A DNA stretch of 32,530 nt from Nitrospirae bacterium MYbin6 (GTDB taxonomy: Bacteria; Nitrospirota; Thermodesulfovibrionia; Thermodesulfovibrionales; Magnetobacteriaceae): NCBI GenBank assembly GCA_002753305.1, contig PEAC01000025.1:1-32530 (forward strand), in the 5' to 3' direction. This document shows positions 1 through 7,454 of this stretch, in pieces (the stretch's first letter is position 1; each line of letters begins with the position of its first letter). The notes under the pieces were generated by a model. That model had not been told where the DNA came from. It worked only from the letters and a program-made list of their open reading frames with translations, and ran no database searches. Both the position numbers and the translations under genes were made by a program.

Positions 1-79
1 CAACTACTCGCCTGGACTTCCCCCATTTTTGCCTGAATTTTTGCCCAGCCACTTCCCATTTCCGTTTTTCCCTTGTTTT

Positions 80-266
80 TCATTTGCTTCGCTTGGCTTG
101 CCTATTTTTTTCGGGGGAACTCCTGAAATCTCTATGGCAATAGCCATCCACCACACCAAAGATCGTCGCATCGCTGGGCGATGTCAAAAAAGCAACAGCA
201 GGTAAAGTTAATACGCAGACCAATAAAAACAGCCGTTCAAATCAAACTTGATATAGTCAAACGCAT
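80..266 (-). pseudogene. Decayed fragment of a small secreted protein (tentative)
   Basis: On the minus strand a frame starting from ATG at 266 begins M-R-L-T-I-S-S-L and then stops. Ignoring one base near 242, it continues into a convincing signal-peptide-like stretch (FLLVCVLTLPAVAF) and then SPSDATIFGVVDGYC before a TGA at 80-82. The same frame remains open past that stop to the window edge with a very basic tail. No Shine-Dalgarno sequence is visible. I do not recognise the family. The signal-peptide character is the only real support, and chance is possible. Confidence 0.25.
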
Positions 267-495
267 CTATTGGCTAACAGCACTTCTCATTGAAAATACA
301 TATAAGCCATTGATATATAAGCAATATCTGTAAGAACACCGCTAAAAATATATTCTTAAAAGATTGTAACCACTCAATTTTTAAAGATATTTCCGTTCAT
401 TGAGAATTGCTGATTGGCTAAATATAACATTTGCAGCACAAAAATTATAACGTGCGCTTACAACCTCCCCATAACGGGATTACCATCCCTGAAAT
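267..495. other. AT-rich non-coding stretch
   Basis: No frame with a credible start, ribosome binding site or family resemblance is present on either strand. The stretch is AT-rich. It separates the decayed fragment from the promoter region of the cytochrome gene and may hold upstream regulatory DNA. Confidence 0.5.
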
Positions 496-523
496 GCAAA
501 TTGCCATATATGTGGCAATTTGC
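496..523. promoter_or_regulatory. Perfect 11-bp inverted repeat upstream of the cytochrome promoter
   Basis: GCAAATTGCCA at 496-506 is followed by a six-base centre (TATATG) and its exact reverse complement at 513-523. The dyad ends 22 bases before the -35 box of the cytochrome promoter. That position fits an activator or repressor operator. No T-run follows it on either strand, so a terminator is less likely. The binding protein is unknown. Confidence 0.55.
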
Positions 524-545
524 CGATAATGCGAGAGGGCCGCAT

Positions 546-574
546 TTGACACAGAAGTTTACATGTGGTATAAT
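546..574 (+). promoter_or_regulatory. Consensus sigma-70 promoter of the cytochrome gene
   Basis: TTGACA at 546-551 and TATAAT at 569-574 are separated by exactly 17 bases, so both hexamers match the consensus fully. A start near 581 would give a leader of about 60 bases before the ATG at 641, which has a strong Shine-Dalgarno sequence. High constitutive expression is expected unless the upstream dyad is an operator. Confidence 0.85.
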
Positions 575-640
575 TTTTGCTCATATTGAAAGAGAAGCAC
601 ATAAGTAAATAAAATCCATGATTAGAAGGAGGTGAAAACG

Positions 641-895
641 ATGAAAAAGACAATAGCAATGGCTATAGTACTAGTGTTTGGATTTGCCTCAATGGCAATG
701 GCCGGAGGCTTCGACAAATGCGCCGCATGCCACAACGGAAAGACCTCTCCCGATAAGGCAGCAATACTGGCAAAGTTTAAGACCGCCGATGCCATGATAA
801 AGGCCGCAAAAGATTCAAAAAATCCGATGATGGCCGCAGTTAAAACCAACGAGGCTGACTTAAAAGCCGCCGCCGCCGACTTAGGCCTTAAATAA
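641..895 (+). CDS. Small periplasmic monoheme cytochrome c
   Basis: An 84-residue precursor. A signal peptide (basic MKK, then a hydrophobic stretch ending A-M-A) is followed by a single heme-binding CAACH motif close to the mature N-terminus. The distal part has N-P-M-M, a candidate for the axial methionine, then an Ala/Lys-rich helix. The mature protein would be about 65 residues, smaller than most class I cytochromes c, and is probably a periplasmic electron shuttle. The start is ATG 641 because AGAAGGAGGTG at 625-634 lies at ideal spacing; a GTG at 632 falls inside that ribosome binding site. It is a single-gene unit with its own promoter and terminator. The redox partner cannot be read from the context. 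Confidence 0.88.
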   Translation: MKKTIAMAIVLVFGFASMAMAGGFDKCAACHNGKTSPDKAAILAKFKTADAMIKAAKDSKNPMMAAVKTNEADLKAAAADLGLK

Positions 896-906
896 TCTAA
901 CATCTA

Positions 907-946
907 AAAAGGCAGGTACAGCGCTCTACTTTGGTGCCTGCCTTTT
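907..946 (+). terminator. Rho-independent terminator after the cytochrome gene
   Basis: AAAAGGCAGG at 907-916 pairs with CCTGCCTTTT at 937-946, extended by three further pairs (one G-T), around a loop of about 14 bases. A T-run closes the stem on the plus strand and the matching A-run could make it act in both directions, towards the phosphoesterase gene that ends at 1006. Confidence 0.7.
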
Positions 947-1005
947 GCTTAACTTACATGAAACCAAAAATGGACTTGCTGTCCAAAGCCGGATGACACC
1001 GTCCG

Positions 1006-2322
1006 CTATCGGCACGAGGCAGAGCCTTTCTCTACGGTACATGACGTTATGGGCTTGCCGTTTTTGTCTCTTAGCGTTACACCCCAGCCGTCATTAGCCG
1101 GCTCGATTGTCGTAAAGCCGAAGGCGGATACGTTTTTTACGCTTTTCAGGGTCTTGTGGCCTATTTTGTAGCCCGGCACTTTTGCTGTTATGCCCGGGTA
1201 CAGCAGTGTGCCGCTGTTGCCAGCGATAACCTGCGGCGGAGTGCCCTGCTCGTTGAAGGTAAACACATCAAACACATGCAGATGCCCGGAGATGGCCATC
1301 TCGTACTTTGCCAGCAGGGCGTCCCATTCGGCAGAGGCGAAGGCCGTCTGCAGCGTGTGGTTTAACGTAAAGAGCCTGTCATTAGGGTTTTCTTCGATAC
1401 CCGGGTCTTCGGCCACGGCCCAAATCGGCCTGTGCGTGAGAAACCAACGGTGCCCGGCAGTAGTGTTCTCATAGGTCTTAAGGTATGTGGCATATCTACT
1501 GGACTTTGCCCTGACGTATGTGATGTCGTTAGCGCTTGTGGAGTCGATTACGCTTAATGTGAGGCCGTCAAGGTCGACGTTGTAGGGTTCGGAGAAATTC
1601 TCACACTTCTGCGAATAGGGAAAAGGGTCAAGGAGACGAAACCATCCCTGGTGGTTCAGCACGCAGTTTTCACGGTCACCCCTGAGGAATATCCACGGGG
1701 CTGCCGGCAGCAGAGCCTTTGCGGGGGAGAGAAAGTCGGCCTCCCATGAGTCCCAGTTGTCGCCGTAGGGGCTAGCGCGGCAGCCGTCGAAGTCATATGG
1801 ACAGAGCGAGTCTCTATATACATAGTCCCCGATATGGATGATTAAGTCTGGTTTATATTGGGCGGCTGCATTGGCAATTGAGGGAAATGGCCAGGCGTCT
1901 TCTCTGTTGCAGGCCTGCACCTCCTCGTCGGTGATTCTGCAGCCGGTGTCTCCGATTACCAGGACGCGGGAAAGAGATTTTTTATTAATCAAAGGCAGTG
2001 GGGTACTATCTATTAATACGCTTTTTGCCTCTGGCGGGATGTTAAACTCACATACCGTTATGTCCCAATTGTCCTTTTCTTTAGCGATACGCGTGTTCAT
2101 GGATACGGGTGTGGAGTCGATTGTAATGTCCGGGCAGACATTCCCTTTTGTTACGGCCCGCGCGATAACAGCGCCGCCAGGGCCAAGCTCTACCCACTTA
2201 TATAAGGGCTTAATGTACTTCGCCCGTGGCGGTTGAGTGGAGCTTCCGCCGCACTGAATCAAAAACGGCACGGCAAGTATCCATAAGAGCGGGATTTTTA
2301 ATAAGTGAATCAAGTTTTTCAT
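1006..2322 (-). CDS. Calcineurin-like metallophosphoesterase, probable exported protein
   Basis: About 438 residues from the chosen ATG. The N-terminus MKNLIHLLKIP is followed by a hydrophobic segment ending L-I-Q-C-G-G, which resembles a lipoprotein signal, although Gln before the Cys is atypical. The calcineurin-like metal motifs appear in order: GDTG, HIGDYVYR, RGDREN (in place of the usual GNH(D/E)), THRP and SGHLH. The enzyme should be a two-metal phosphoesterase acting outside the cytoplasm; the substrate is unknown. The frame is open to a further ATG at 2355, but that start would lie upstream of the predicted -10 region and lacks a ribosome binding site. It is convergent with the cytochrome gene and not in an operon with obgE. 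Confidence 0.8.
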   Translation of the reverse strand: MKNLIHLLKIPLLWILAVPFLIQCGGSSTQPPRAKYIKPLYKWVELGPGGAVIARAVTKGNVCPDITIDSTPVSMNTRIAKEKDNWDITVCEFNIPPEAKSVLIDSTPLPLINKKSLSRVLVIGDTGCRITDEEVQACNREDAWPFPSIANAAAQYKPDLIIHIGDYVYRDSLCPYDFDGCRASPYGDNWDSWEADFLSPAKALLPAAPWIFLRGDRENCVLNHQGWFRLLDPFPYSQKCENFSEPYNVDLDGLTLSVIDSTSANDITYVRAKSSRYATYLKTYENTTAGHRWFLTHRPIWAVAEDPGIEENPNDRLFTLNHTLQTAFASAEWDALLAKYEMAISGHLHVFDVFTFNEQGTPPQVIAGNSGTLLYPGITAKVPGYKIGHKTLKSVKNVSAFGFTTIEPANDGWGVTLRDKNGKPITSCTVEKGSASCR

Positions 2323-2333
2323 AGCGTGCAGGT

Positions 2334-2362
2334 ATATTAATATAAACACAGCCATAAGTCAA
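2334..2362 (-). promoter_or_regulatory. Promoter of the phosphoesterase gene
   Basis: On the minus strand TTGACT (2362-2357) is followed after 17 bases by TAATAT (2339-2334). The start codon at 2322 is only 11 bases beyond, so the leader would be a few bases long. No Shine-Dalgarno sequence is present. The -35 is good and the -10 is weaker (4 of 6). Confidence 0.5.
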
Positions 2363-2424
2363 GCGGCGGCGCGCACCGCTATAATAATCATGGCGCGAAG
2401 TTAACCTGTGGCGTGAGCATCGTA

Positions 2425-3450
2425 TCAGGTAAAAGCGTTGTGTGTTTTTTTCAGCGTGAGAAGCCTTGATGAGACATAGCTTGCCAGAGAATCTAGCCCC
2501 GTGGCAGCCACTGCCGAAATGGCGAAAAAGGTAATCCCGTGGGCTTCACAGTACTGCCGCAACATATCCAGCCGCGCACCATCACCGGCAACATCGAGCT
2601 TTGTCCCTATGGCGATTTGTTCTTTTGAGGCAAGTGCGCCTCCGTAGAGGCCTAGCTCACGGTTGGTTATCTCAAGCGCCTCAACCGGGCTTTCCTCGAT
2701 GTGTTGCGATATGTCTACCAGGTGAAGCAGCAAGGAGGTTCGCTCGGCGTGGCGCAAAAATTCTAGTCCCAGCCCTGCCCCATCGTGCGCCCCCTCTATG
2801 ATGCCCGGTATGTCGGCCACTGTAAAGCTCATATAGTTTTTCAGTTTCACAACCCCCAGGTTGGGGACGAGTGTGGTAAATGGATATGGGCCTATCTTGG
2901 GCCTGGCTGCGGTGATTGCCCCTATTAATGTGGATTTGCCCGCATTGGGCATTCCTATTAAACCCACGTCGGCAATTAATTTTAATTCAAGAATCAGCTC
3001 GGCCTCATGGCCGTCTTCGCCGGGTTGGGCGAACTTTGGAGACTGGTACGTAGAGCTTTTAAAGTGGGCATTGCCCTTGCCGCCCCTGCCGCCTTGCAGG
3101 ATAATGGCCTCGCTGCCGTCTGATGTCAGGTCGGCAAGGACCTCTTCGGTATCGGCGTTTTTAATCACCGTGCCGGTGGGAACTTTTATTATCAGATCAG
3201 GGCCGTCGGCGCCTCGCTTGTTGTTGCCCCTGCCGTGTCCGCCGTTTCTGGCCTTGTAGTGTTTTTTATACCTATGGTCGAGGAGGGTGTTTAACTGCGC
3301 GTCGGCCCTGACAATGATATCAGCGCCCTTGCCGCCGTCGCCACCGTCGGGGCCACCCATGGGTTTATATTTCTCACGGAGGAAACTTATGCTTCCCCTG
3401 CCGCCATGCCCGGCTGCCGCATATACCTTTACATAATCGACAAACTTCAC
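2425..3450 (-). CDS. obgE: GTPase Obg/CgtA
   Basis: A 341-residue ribosome-associated GTPase acting in 50S maturation and stress signalling. The N-terminal glycine-rich Obg fold runs to about residue 158, with repeated GGxGG segments. The G domain follows: G1 GMPNAGKST (166-173), switch DIPGIIEGAHDGAGLG, and a G4 motif reading TKLD rather than NKxD. The last motif is SA. The GTG at 3450 gives the family-typical start (V/M)KFVDYVKVYAAAGHGG; an in-frame ATG at 3498 would add 16 residues not seen in the family and would lie inside the upstream hairpin. It is the third gene of rplU-rpmA-obgE, the usual order. Confidence 0.96.
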   Translation of the reverse strand: MKFVDYVKVYAAAGHGGRGSISFLREKYKPMGGPDGGDGGKGADIIVRADAQLNTLLDHRYKKHYKARNGGHGRGNNKRGADGPDLIIKVPTGTVIKNADTEEVLADLTSDGSEAIILQGGRGGKGNAHFKSSTYQSPKFAQPGEDGHEAELILELKLIADVGLIGMPNAGKSTLIGAITAARPKIGPYPFTTLVPNLGVVKLKNYMSFTVADIPGIIEGAHDGAGLGLEFLRHAERTSLLLHLVDISQHIEESPVEALEITNRELGLYGGALASKEQIAIGTKLDVAGDGARLDMLRQYCEAHGITFFAISAVAATGLDSLASYVSSRLLTLKKTHNAFT

Positions 3451-3469
3451 AGGCCGCGCCTGCTGAAAT

Positions 3470-3505
3470 AGAAATAAATAAAAATGGGGGGCATCCACCC
3501 CCCCA
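3470..3505 (-). terminator. Hairpin with T-rich tail between rpmA and obgE (attenuator candidate)
   Basis: Six G at 3486-3491 pair with the C-run at 3499-3504, plus a T-A pair, around a seven-base loop. Read on the minus strand the stem is followed by ATTTTTATTTATTT. This looks like a partial intrinsic terminator that would lower obgE expression relative to the two ribosomal protein genes. Confidence 0.5.
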
Positions 3506-3532
3506 CTAACTCACAATTATGGATAATTACGC

Positions 3533-3799
3533 TCAGGCCTGGACCGCTAACGGATATACGCTTATTTTCTGTCTCGTCTTGTCCTTTCTCTCGAACTTCA
3601 CCACACCGTCTATTTTCGAGAACAACGTGTCGTCCGAGCCTATGCCTACGTTTGTACCGGGGTGGAAATGCGTCCCGCGCTGCCTGACCAGGATGCTGCC
3701 CGCAGTAACGGCCTGTCCTCCGTATCTCTTAACCCCCAAGCGCTTAGCCTTGCTGTCTCTGCCGTTTCTTGTGCTTCCTACGCCTTTTTTATGTGCCAT
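3533..3799 (-). CDS. rpmA: 50S ribosomal protein L27
   Basis: An 88-residue protein with the standard N-terminus [16 protein letters not shown], which reaches towards the peptidyl-transferase centre, and the family motifs [17 protein letters not shown] and HPGTNVGIG. There is no Firmicutes-type cleavable extension. It lies three bases downstream of rplU in the same operon and is complete. Confidence 0.98.
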   Translation of the reverse strand: MAHKKGVGSTRNGRDSKAKRLGVKRYGGQAVTAGSILVRQRGTHFHPGTNVGIGSDDTLFSKIDGVVKFERKDKTRQKISVYPLAVQA

Positions 3800-3802
3800 G
3801 TG

Positions 3803-4117
3803 TTAACCTCCGATAATCTCTTCTATCTTTATCCTTGTATATGGCTGCCTGTGCATGATGTGTTTTCTATGGGCCTTTCTGGGTTTCATCTTAAATACCT
3901 CAATTTTCTTGTCTCTGCCGGCAGACACCAGCCTGGCCCTGACCTCTGCGCCCTCTACGTAGGGTTTTCCTACGGATAGCTTTTCTTCTTTATAGAGCAA
4001 CAGCACCTTATTTATTGTGATTGTGTCGCCTTCGTTGCCTGTAATCTTCTCTACTTTGAGGATCTCGTTATTAGTAACGCGGTGCTGCTTGCCACCCATT
4101 TCTATTATCGCATACAT
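3803..4117 (-). CDS. rplU: 50S ribosomal protein L21
   Basis: A 104-residue protein with the typical start MYAIIEMGGKQHRV, the central VGKPYVEGAEV and the basic KMKPRKAHRKHIMHRQPYT segment that contacts 23S rRNA. A GGAGG sequence lies a short distance upstream of ATG 4117. First gene of the operon; transcription should start from the promoter at 4185-4214. Confidence 0.98.
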   Translation of the reverse strand: MYAIIEMGGKQHRVTNNEILKVEKITGNEGDTITINKVLLLYKEEKLSVGKPYVEGAEVRARLVSAGRDKKIEVFKMKPRKAHRKHIMHRQPYTRIKIEEIIGG

Positions 4118-4157
4118 TGTGTACCGGCCTCCTTGCGTATTGTTATGTGCTCTCTAA

Positions 4158-4177
4158 CTCGTACCAGCTCGTACCAG
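4158..4177. repeat. Tandem 10-base duplication in the rplU leader
   Basis: CTCGTACCAG occurs twice head to tail (4158-4167 and 4168-4177). On the rplU mRNA it reads CTGGTACGAG twice, between the predicted transcription start and the ribosome binding site. It might be a protein or RNA regulatory element, or simply a slipped duplication. Confidence 0.5.
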
Positions 4178-4184
4178 AATGCCT

Positions 4185-4214
4185 ATCATAGTATATGTGA
4201 TAATGTTTTGTCAA
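4185..4214 (-). promoter_or_regulatory. Promoter of rplU-rpmA-obgE
   Basis: On the minus strand TTGACA (4214-4209) and TATGAT (4190-4185) are 18 bases apart. The start point would leave a leader of about 60 bases before rplU, containing the tandem repeat and a good GGAGG site. Confidence 0.65.
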
Positions 4215-4470
4215 ATTGCAGGGACACCGGGACACTGCCGCATACGTTGCCCTTAAAATAAATTCTACCAGCCATTGAGAACATGCCGGCATATTGGTAC
4301 GCTTTCCAGAGAGACTCAGGCAGGAAAACGGCAGGCTGCCTGGCTTGAGACAGCATTAGTAGTATTTTTTTATACTGTCGTTGTCGGTATTCATCTTTCT
4401 TATCTTCCAATAATACCCCTTTTTTGTTTTATTGTCGATTGCGAAATATTCAAAAAATAAAAGGCCGTAA

Positions 4471-4875
4471 CCAGCAAAGGCAAACCTTCAAGGGGCTGAT
4501 TTAGATAATGCATATTTAAATTGTTCCATTATTGATAATACAACGATTCTTAATGGTATCTATTATGACAATATAGATGGATTGTTTAAATGGAATAAAT
4601 ACTATAAAATCGATAATAAGACCGTAGAACAATGTAAATCATTTGATGCAAAATCTAAGGCTATGCTGCGTGAACGATTAGAGTAAAACAAGTATCCAAA
4701 AGTGTTTCTTGACATAAATAAGAACTTTGCATGTTATAACGCTACAATGGCAAAAAGTATTTCATGGAGAGACTTTCATGTTATATACGACAATGGCACA
4801 AAAGTGTATTTAAAAGTTGAGATCACAAAGCATATTAAAGATAAACGTCTGCAATATCTTAAATACACAGAGTAA
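4471..4875 (+). pseudogene. Remnant of a pentapeptide-repeat protein gene
   Basis: One reading frame runs from just after a stop at 4468-4470 to TAA at 4873, with a single internal TAA at 4684-4686 and no start codon with a ribosome binding site. It begins KANLQGADLDNAYLNCS, two or three A(N/D)LxG-type pentapeptide repeats, then continues as TTILNGIYYDNIDGLFKWNK. Beyond the internal stop the same frame keeps protein-like composition (KYPKVFLDINKNF, then a Lys-rich end). The simplest reading is a gene that lost its 5' part and gained one nonsense mutation. Composition is more AT-rich than the neighbours, which fits acquired DNA. Confidence 0.6.
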
Positions 4876-4897
4876 TTCAAACCATTTACTGTACGCC

Positions 4898-5389
4898 TTA
4901 ACTCATAGAAAACGCCGGTTTATTGCTTTCCTTTTCGGTTTCGTATAGGGACAGGGCTACTTCCATAACTCGTTCGGCCCATCTTTCGTCGTCTTTGTTT
5001 AGTTTCATTTCTATTGAGAAATCCCTTATGTCGGGAACTGTCAGCTTGTAGGGGTTTTTTACGCTTTCCGGATCTATGTAGATGTGCCGAAGCTGGTGCC
5101 TTATTATCCTTACCTTGTCCTTTTTATCTACATGCGTAAAGACCATTTTATCGAGGTATAAGAAGAAGTCATACCCCTCTTCGTTAATAGTGGCATCTTT
5201 GGTTAGCAGCCTGTTTAGCTCGTTCGTCTTCTGAATCCTCCCAAGGACGAGGCTCCCCCTGCTCTTTCTTGCCTTCAGATCATAGATTATCTTCATGTTC
5301 ACGTTCACAAGTTCAGGAAAGAACTCACCCCTGACCTCGTCCACTATCTCTACCACCTCAGTCGGCGCGTCTTCGTATCTTATAAACAT
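4898..5389 (-). CDS. Metallopeptidase-like protein with HQxxH in place of HExxH
   Basis: A 163-residue cytoplasmic protein resembling the putative phage/bacterial metallopeptidase domain family (the DLKARKSRGSLVLGRIQKTNELNRLL and YDFFLYLDKMVF segments precede the metal motif). The expected HELxH zinc helix reads H98-Q99-L100-R101-H102, followed by IYID. Both metal-binding His residues stay but the catalytic Glu is Gln (codon CAG). ATG 5389 is chosen because AAAGGGG lies about eight bases upstream; the frame stays open to 5665 but that would run over the divergent gene at 5528. Family assignment is from memory of the motif order and is moderately sure. Confidence 0.6.
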   Translation of the reverse strand: MFIRYEDAPTEVVEIVDEVRGEFFPELVNVNMKIIYDLKARKSRGSLVLGRIQKTNELNRLLTKDATINEEGYDFFLYLDKMVFTHVDKKDKVRIIRHQLRHIYIDPESVKNPYKLTVPDIRDFSIEMKLNKDDERWAERVMEVALSLYETEKESNKPAFSMS

Positions 5390-5492
5390 CCCGTTATACC
5401 CCTTTCGTAATATGTAGTCCGCTATTGTACCATAGCGCGGCAGGTTATGAATATACCTATTTGCGCATGACGTCCTGAGAGGCCGCAAGGTA

Positions 5493-5521
5493 TTTATTTT
5501 TTTATTCGTATCGTATATAAT
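5493..5521 (+). promoter_or_regulatory. Promoter of the coiled-coil gene, -10 abutting the start codon
   Basis: TATAAT at 5516-5521 is a perfect -10 box with only six bases before ATG 5528. A weak TTTATT lies 17 bases upstream. There is no Shine-Dalgarno sequence, so the transcript is probably leaderless. Confidence 0.5.
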
Positions 5522-5527
5522 ATAAAC

Positions 5528-6187
5528 ATGGCTGCGACACTGCCCATAGAGGTTTACGACCTGATAGAGAAATCTATCGGCAAAGAGGATGCCCGCAAAC
5601 TCGGCATAGCTATACAGGCATCCCTTGACACCATCGAAACACACGCCAACTCCGTCATCATCCAAAAGAAATTTGAACTTAAAGAGGAACTATCCAAAGA
5701 ACTGGTCAACAAAGAAGACCTGGCTAAGTTCGAAGGTGTGTATAAAGGGGACTTTGCTAAGTTTGAGGGACAATATAAAGCCGACTTTATTAAGCATGAA
5801 GGGGCTTATAAAACCGAGCTAACACGGCTTGAGGGTACAATTACATCCGAAGTAGCGCGCCTTGAGGGTACGATTACATCCGAAGTAGCACGCCTTGAGG
5901 GTATGATTACATCCGAAAGTAATCGCCTTGAGGGTATGATTACATCCGAAAGTAATCGCCTTGAGGGTATGATTAAAACCGAGATAGCGCGGCTTGAAGG
6001 TAAAATCGACAAACTCGAATCTTTTGTGAAAGGCGAAATAAATACTTTGAGGTCAGATATGAAGGGCGATAATAAGGAGACGCGTCTTCAGCAAAAACTA
6101 TACTTCCTTGTCCTGCTTTTCGTCATGATGTTATCCAACCCTAAAGTCCTTGACCTCATCGCTAAAATCTTCGGCATAGTTAAATAG
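5528..6187 (+). CDS. Hendecad-repeat coiled-coil protein with C-terminal membrane anchor (DUF1640-like)
   Basis: A 219-residue protein. Residues 1-45 (LPIEVYDLIEKSIGKEDARKLGIAIQ) resemble the head of bacterial DUF1640/CCDC90-like coiled-coil proteins. From about residue 67 there are nine 11-residue units of the form (R/K)xEGxIxSExx, the last six nearly identical, then a further coil (DKLESFVKGEINTLRSDM). Residues about 190-208 (LYFLVLLFVMMLSNP) form one membrane segment near the C-terminus. It is probably an elongated tail-anchored trimeric or dimeric coil. Function is unknown. It is divergent from the metallopeptidase-like gene, and its stop overlaps the stop of the convergent transporter by eight bases. 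Confidence 0.75.
   Translation: MAATLPIEVYDLIEKSIGKEDARKLGIAIQASLDTIETHANSVIIQKKFELKEELSKELVNKEDLAKFEGVYKGDFAKFEGQYKADFIKHEGAYKTELTRLEGTITSEVARLEGTITSEVARLEGMITSESNRLEGMITSESNRLEGMIKTEIARLEGKIDKLESFVKGEINTLRSDMKGDNKETRLQQKLYFLVLLFVMMLSNPKVLDLIAKIFGIVK
5825..6022 (+). repeat. Six tandem 33-base units encoding 11-residue coil repeats
   Basis: Units start at 5825, 5858, 5891, 5924, 5957 and 5990. Units one and two, and three and four, are almost identical pairs (RLEGTITSEVA twice, RLEGMITSESN twice), which indicates recent duplication. Three more diverged units precede them from 5726 (KFEG/KHEG forms). The 33-base length preserves the hendecad register. Confidence 0.85.
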
Positions 6188-7454
6188 GCCTTTCATGCGG
6201 GGATTTTACCCTTAACAGTAATATCAGCCCCACAGTGAAAAATACTGATATTGAGACTATCGCCGGACGCTGGCTCCTGAAATATGCCGATGTCATCCCA
6301 AATAACAACGGCCCCAGTATCGCCGACGTCTTCCCTATCATTGAGTAGACCCCGAAATACTCCGACTCACGCCCTGGCGGGATGAATCCCGCGAAAAATG
6401 CCCTCGACGCCGCCTGCACCGTCCCCAGCCCAAACCCCGCCGTCGTGGCTACCACAAAAAACTCCCCCTTCGCCGTTACGAAATATGACACTATCGCTAT
6501 CGCGCTCCATAAGATTAACGATATGATGATTACCTTCTTCGGCCCCCACATATCAATGGGCCTTGCCATCAGCATCGCCCCCGCAAAGGCCGTCACCTGC
6601 ACCGTCATAAACAGATATATCAGCTCTGTGTTGTTAAAATTTAACGTCGAAGCGGCAAATATGCTTGAGAACACTATTACCGTGTTCACGCCGTCTTCAT
6701 ATATAAAATAAGCGATGAGAAACCGCCTCAGCTCCCGTTCCTTCAACAATGCCCTGAGCGAACCCAAAGTCTGCCTGGCATTGTATATGGCAGCCTCCAC
6801 GATGCCCCTGTTGTCATCTTTTTCTTTCCTGTCGCCCGGCAGGTTTATAAACGCCGGCATCGCAAACACTAAGAAAAACACCGCCACAAGCGGCCATACC
6901 AGGCTTAACATGTCTGCCTTTACAAATGGAAGCGCCATTATCAGGGCCGCAAACGACCCAATATACCCTATCCCAAATCCCCACGCCGACACACGCCCCT
7001 GATGTTGCCTGTCGGCTATCACCGGCAGGTATGAGTTGTAAAACACTAATCCGCCCTCAAGGCCTATGTTGGCAATGACAATCAACAAAAACCCCGTTAA
7101 CACCATCCCGGGCTGAAGAACGAACATGAGGACAACAGAGAGGATTGTCAGCATCGAATAGCCGATTAGAAACCTCTTTCTGAGGCCGCCATAATCCGCT
7201 ATCCCGCCTATAAACGGAGAGCTTACCGCCACAAAGGCCATACTCAGGGAGATCGCCCTACCCCACCATAAATCCCCAAGCCCGGCCTCGTTCCCTACTA
7301 TGGTATTTACATAATAAACCGGAAATATGACCGTCGCCATGACGGCCGAATAGCTTGAATTGGCGAAATCATAGAGGCACCAGCTGAAGATTTCCTTGCT
7401 AAAGAGACGGCTGCGTCCACCTTGCCTCACAGCCCCGTCAATAGTCCTCGGCAA
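6180..7454 (-). CDS. MFS transporter of the UMF1 / Atg22-like family
   Basis: An integral membrane protein of about 424 residues with roughly 11-12 transmembrane segments. The start SKEIFSWCLYDFANSSYSAVMATVIFP is the signature of the UMF1/Atg22-like group (WCLYDFANSSYS). The first cytoplasmic loop carries the MFS-type motif GGIADYGGLRKRF. Substrate is unknown; relatives are proposed amino acid or metabolite exporters. The frame begins with TTG at 7454, overlapping the GAPDH gene by 17 bases; a GTG at 7430 is an equally plausible start. It is last in the PEP-synthase-like / GAPDH / transporter operon, so coupling to central carbon flux is possible but unproven. Confidence 0.85.
   Translation of the reverse strand: MPRTIDGAVRQGGRSRLFSKEIFSWCLYDFANSSYSAVMATVIFPVYYVNTIVGNEAGLGDLWWGRAISLSMAFVAVSSPFIGGIADYGGLRKRFLIGYSMLTILSVVLMFVLQPGMVLTGFLLIVIANIGLEGGLVFYNSYLPVIADRQHQGRVSAWGFGIGYIGSFAALIMALPFVKADMLSLVWPLVAVFFLVFAMPAFINLPGDRKEKDDNRGIVEAAIYNARQTLGSLRALLKERELRRFLIAYFIYEDGVNTVIVFSSIFAASTLNFNNTELIYLFMTVQVTAFAGAMLMARPIDMWGPKKVIIISLILWSAIAIVSYFVTAKGEFFVVATTAGFGLGTVQAASRAFFAGFIPPGRESEYFGVYSMIGKTSAILGPLLFGMTSAYFRSQRPAIVSISVFFTVGLILLLRVKSPHERPI

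Noticed and set aside
414..608. 64-residue plus-strand frame before the cytochrome
   Set aside because: It contains the dyad and promoter of the cytochrome gene and has no ribosome binding site.
4186..4410. 74-residue minus-strand frame (EDKKDEYRQRQYKKIL...)
   Set aside because: It starts with TTG without a ribosome binding site, runs over the rplU promoter, and shows no recognisable domain.
5390..5665. Longer N-terminus of the metallopeptidase-like protein
   Set aside because: It overlaps the divergent coiled-coil gene and its promoter; the ATG at 5389 has a good ribosome binding site.
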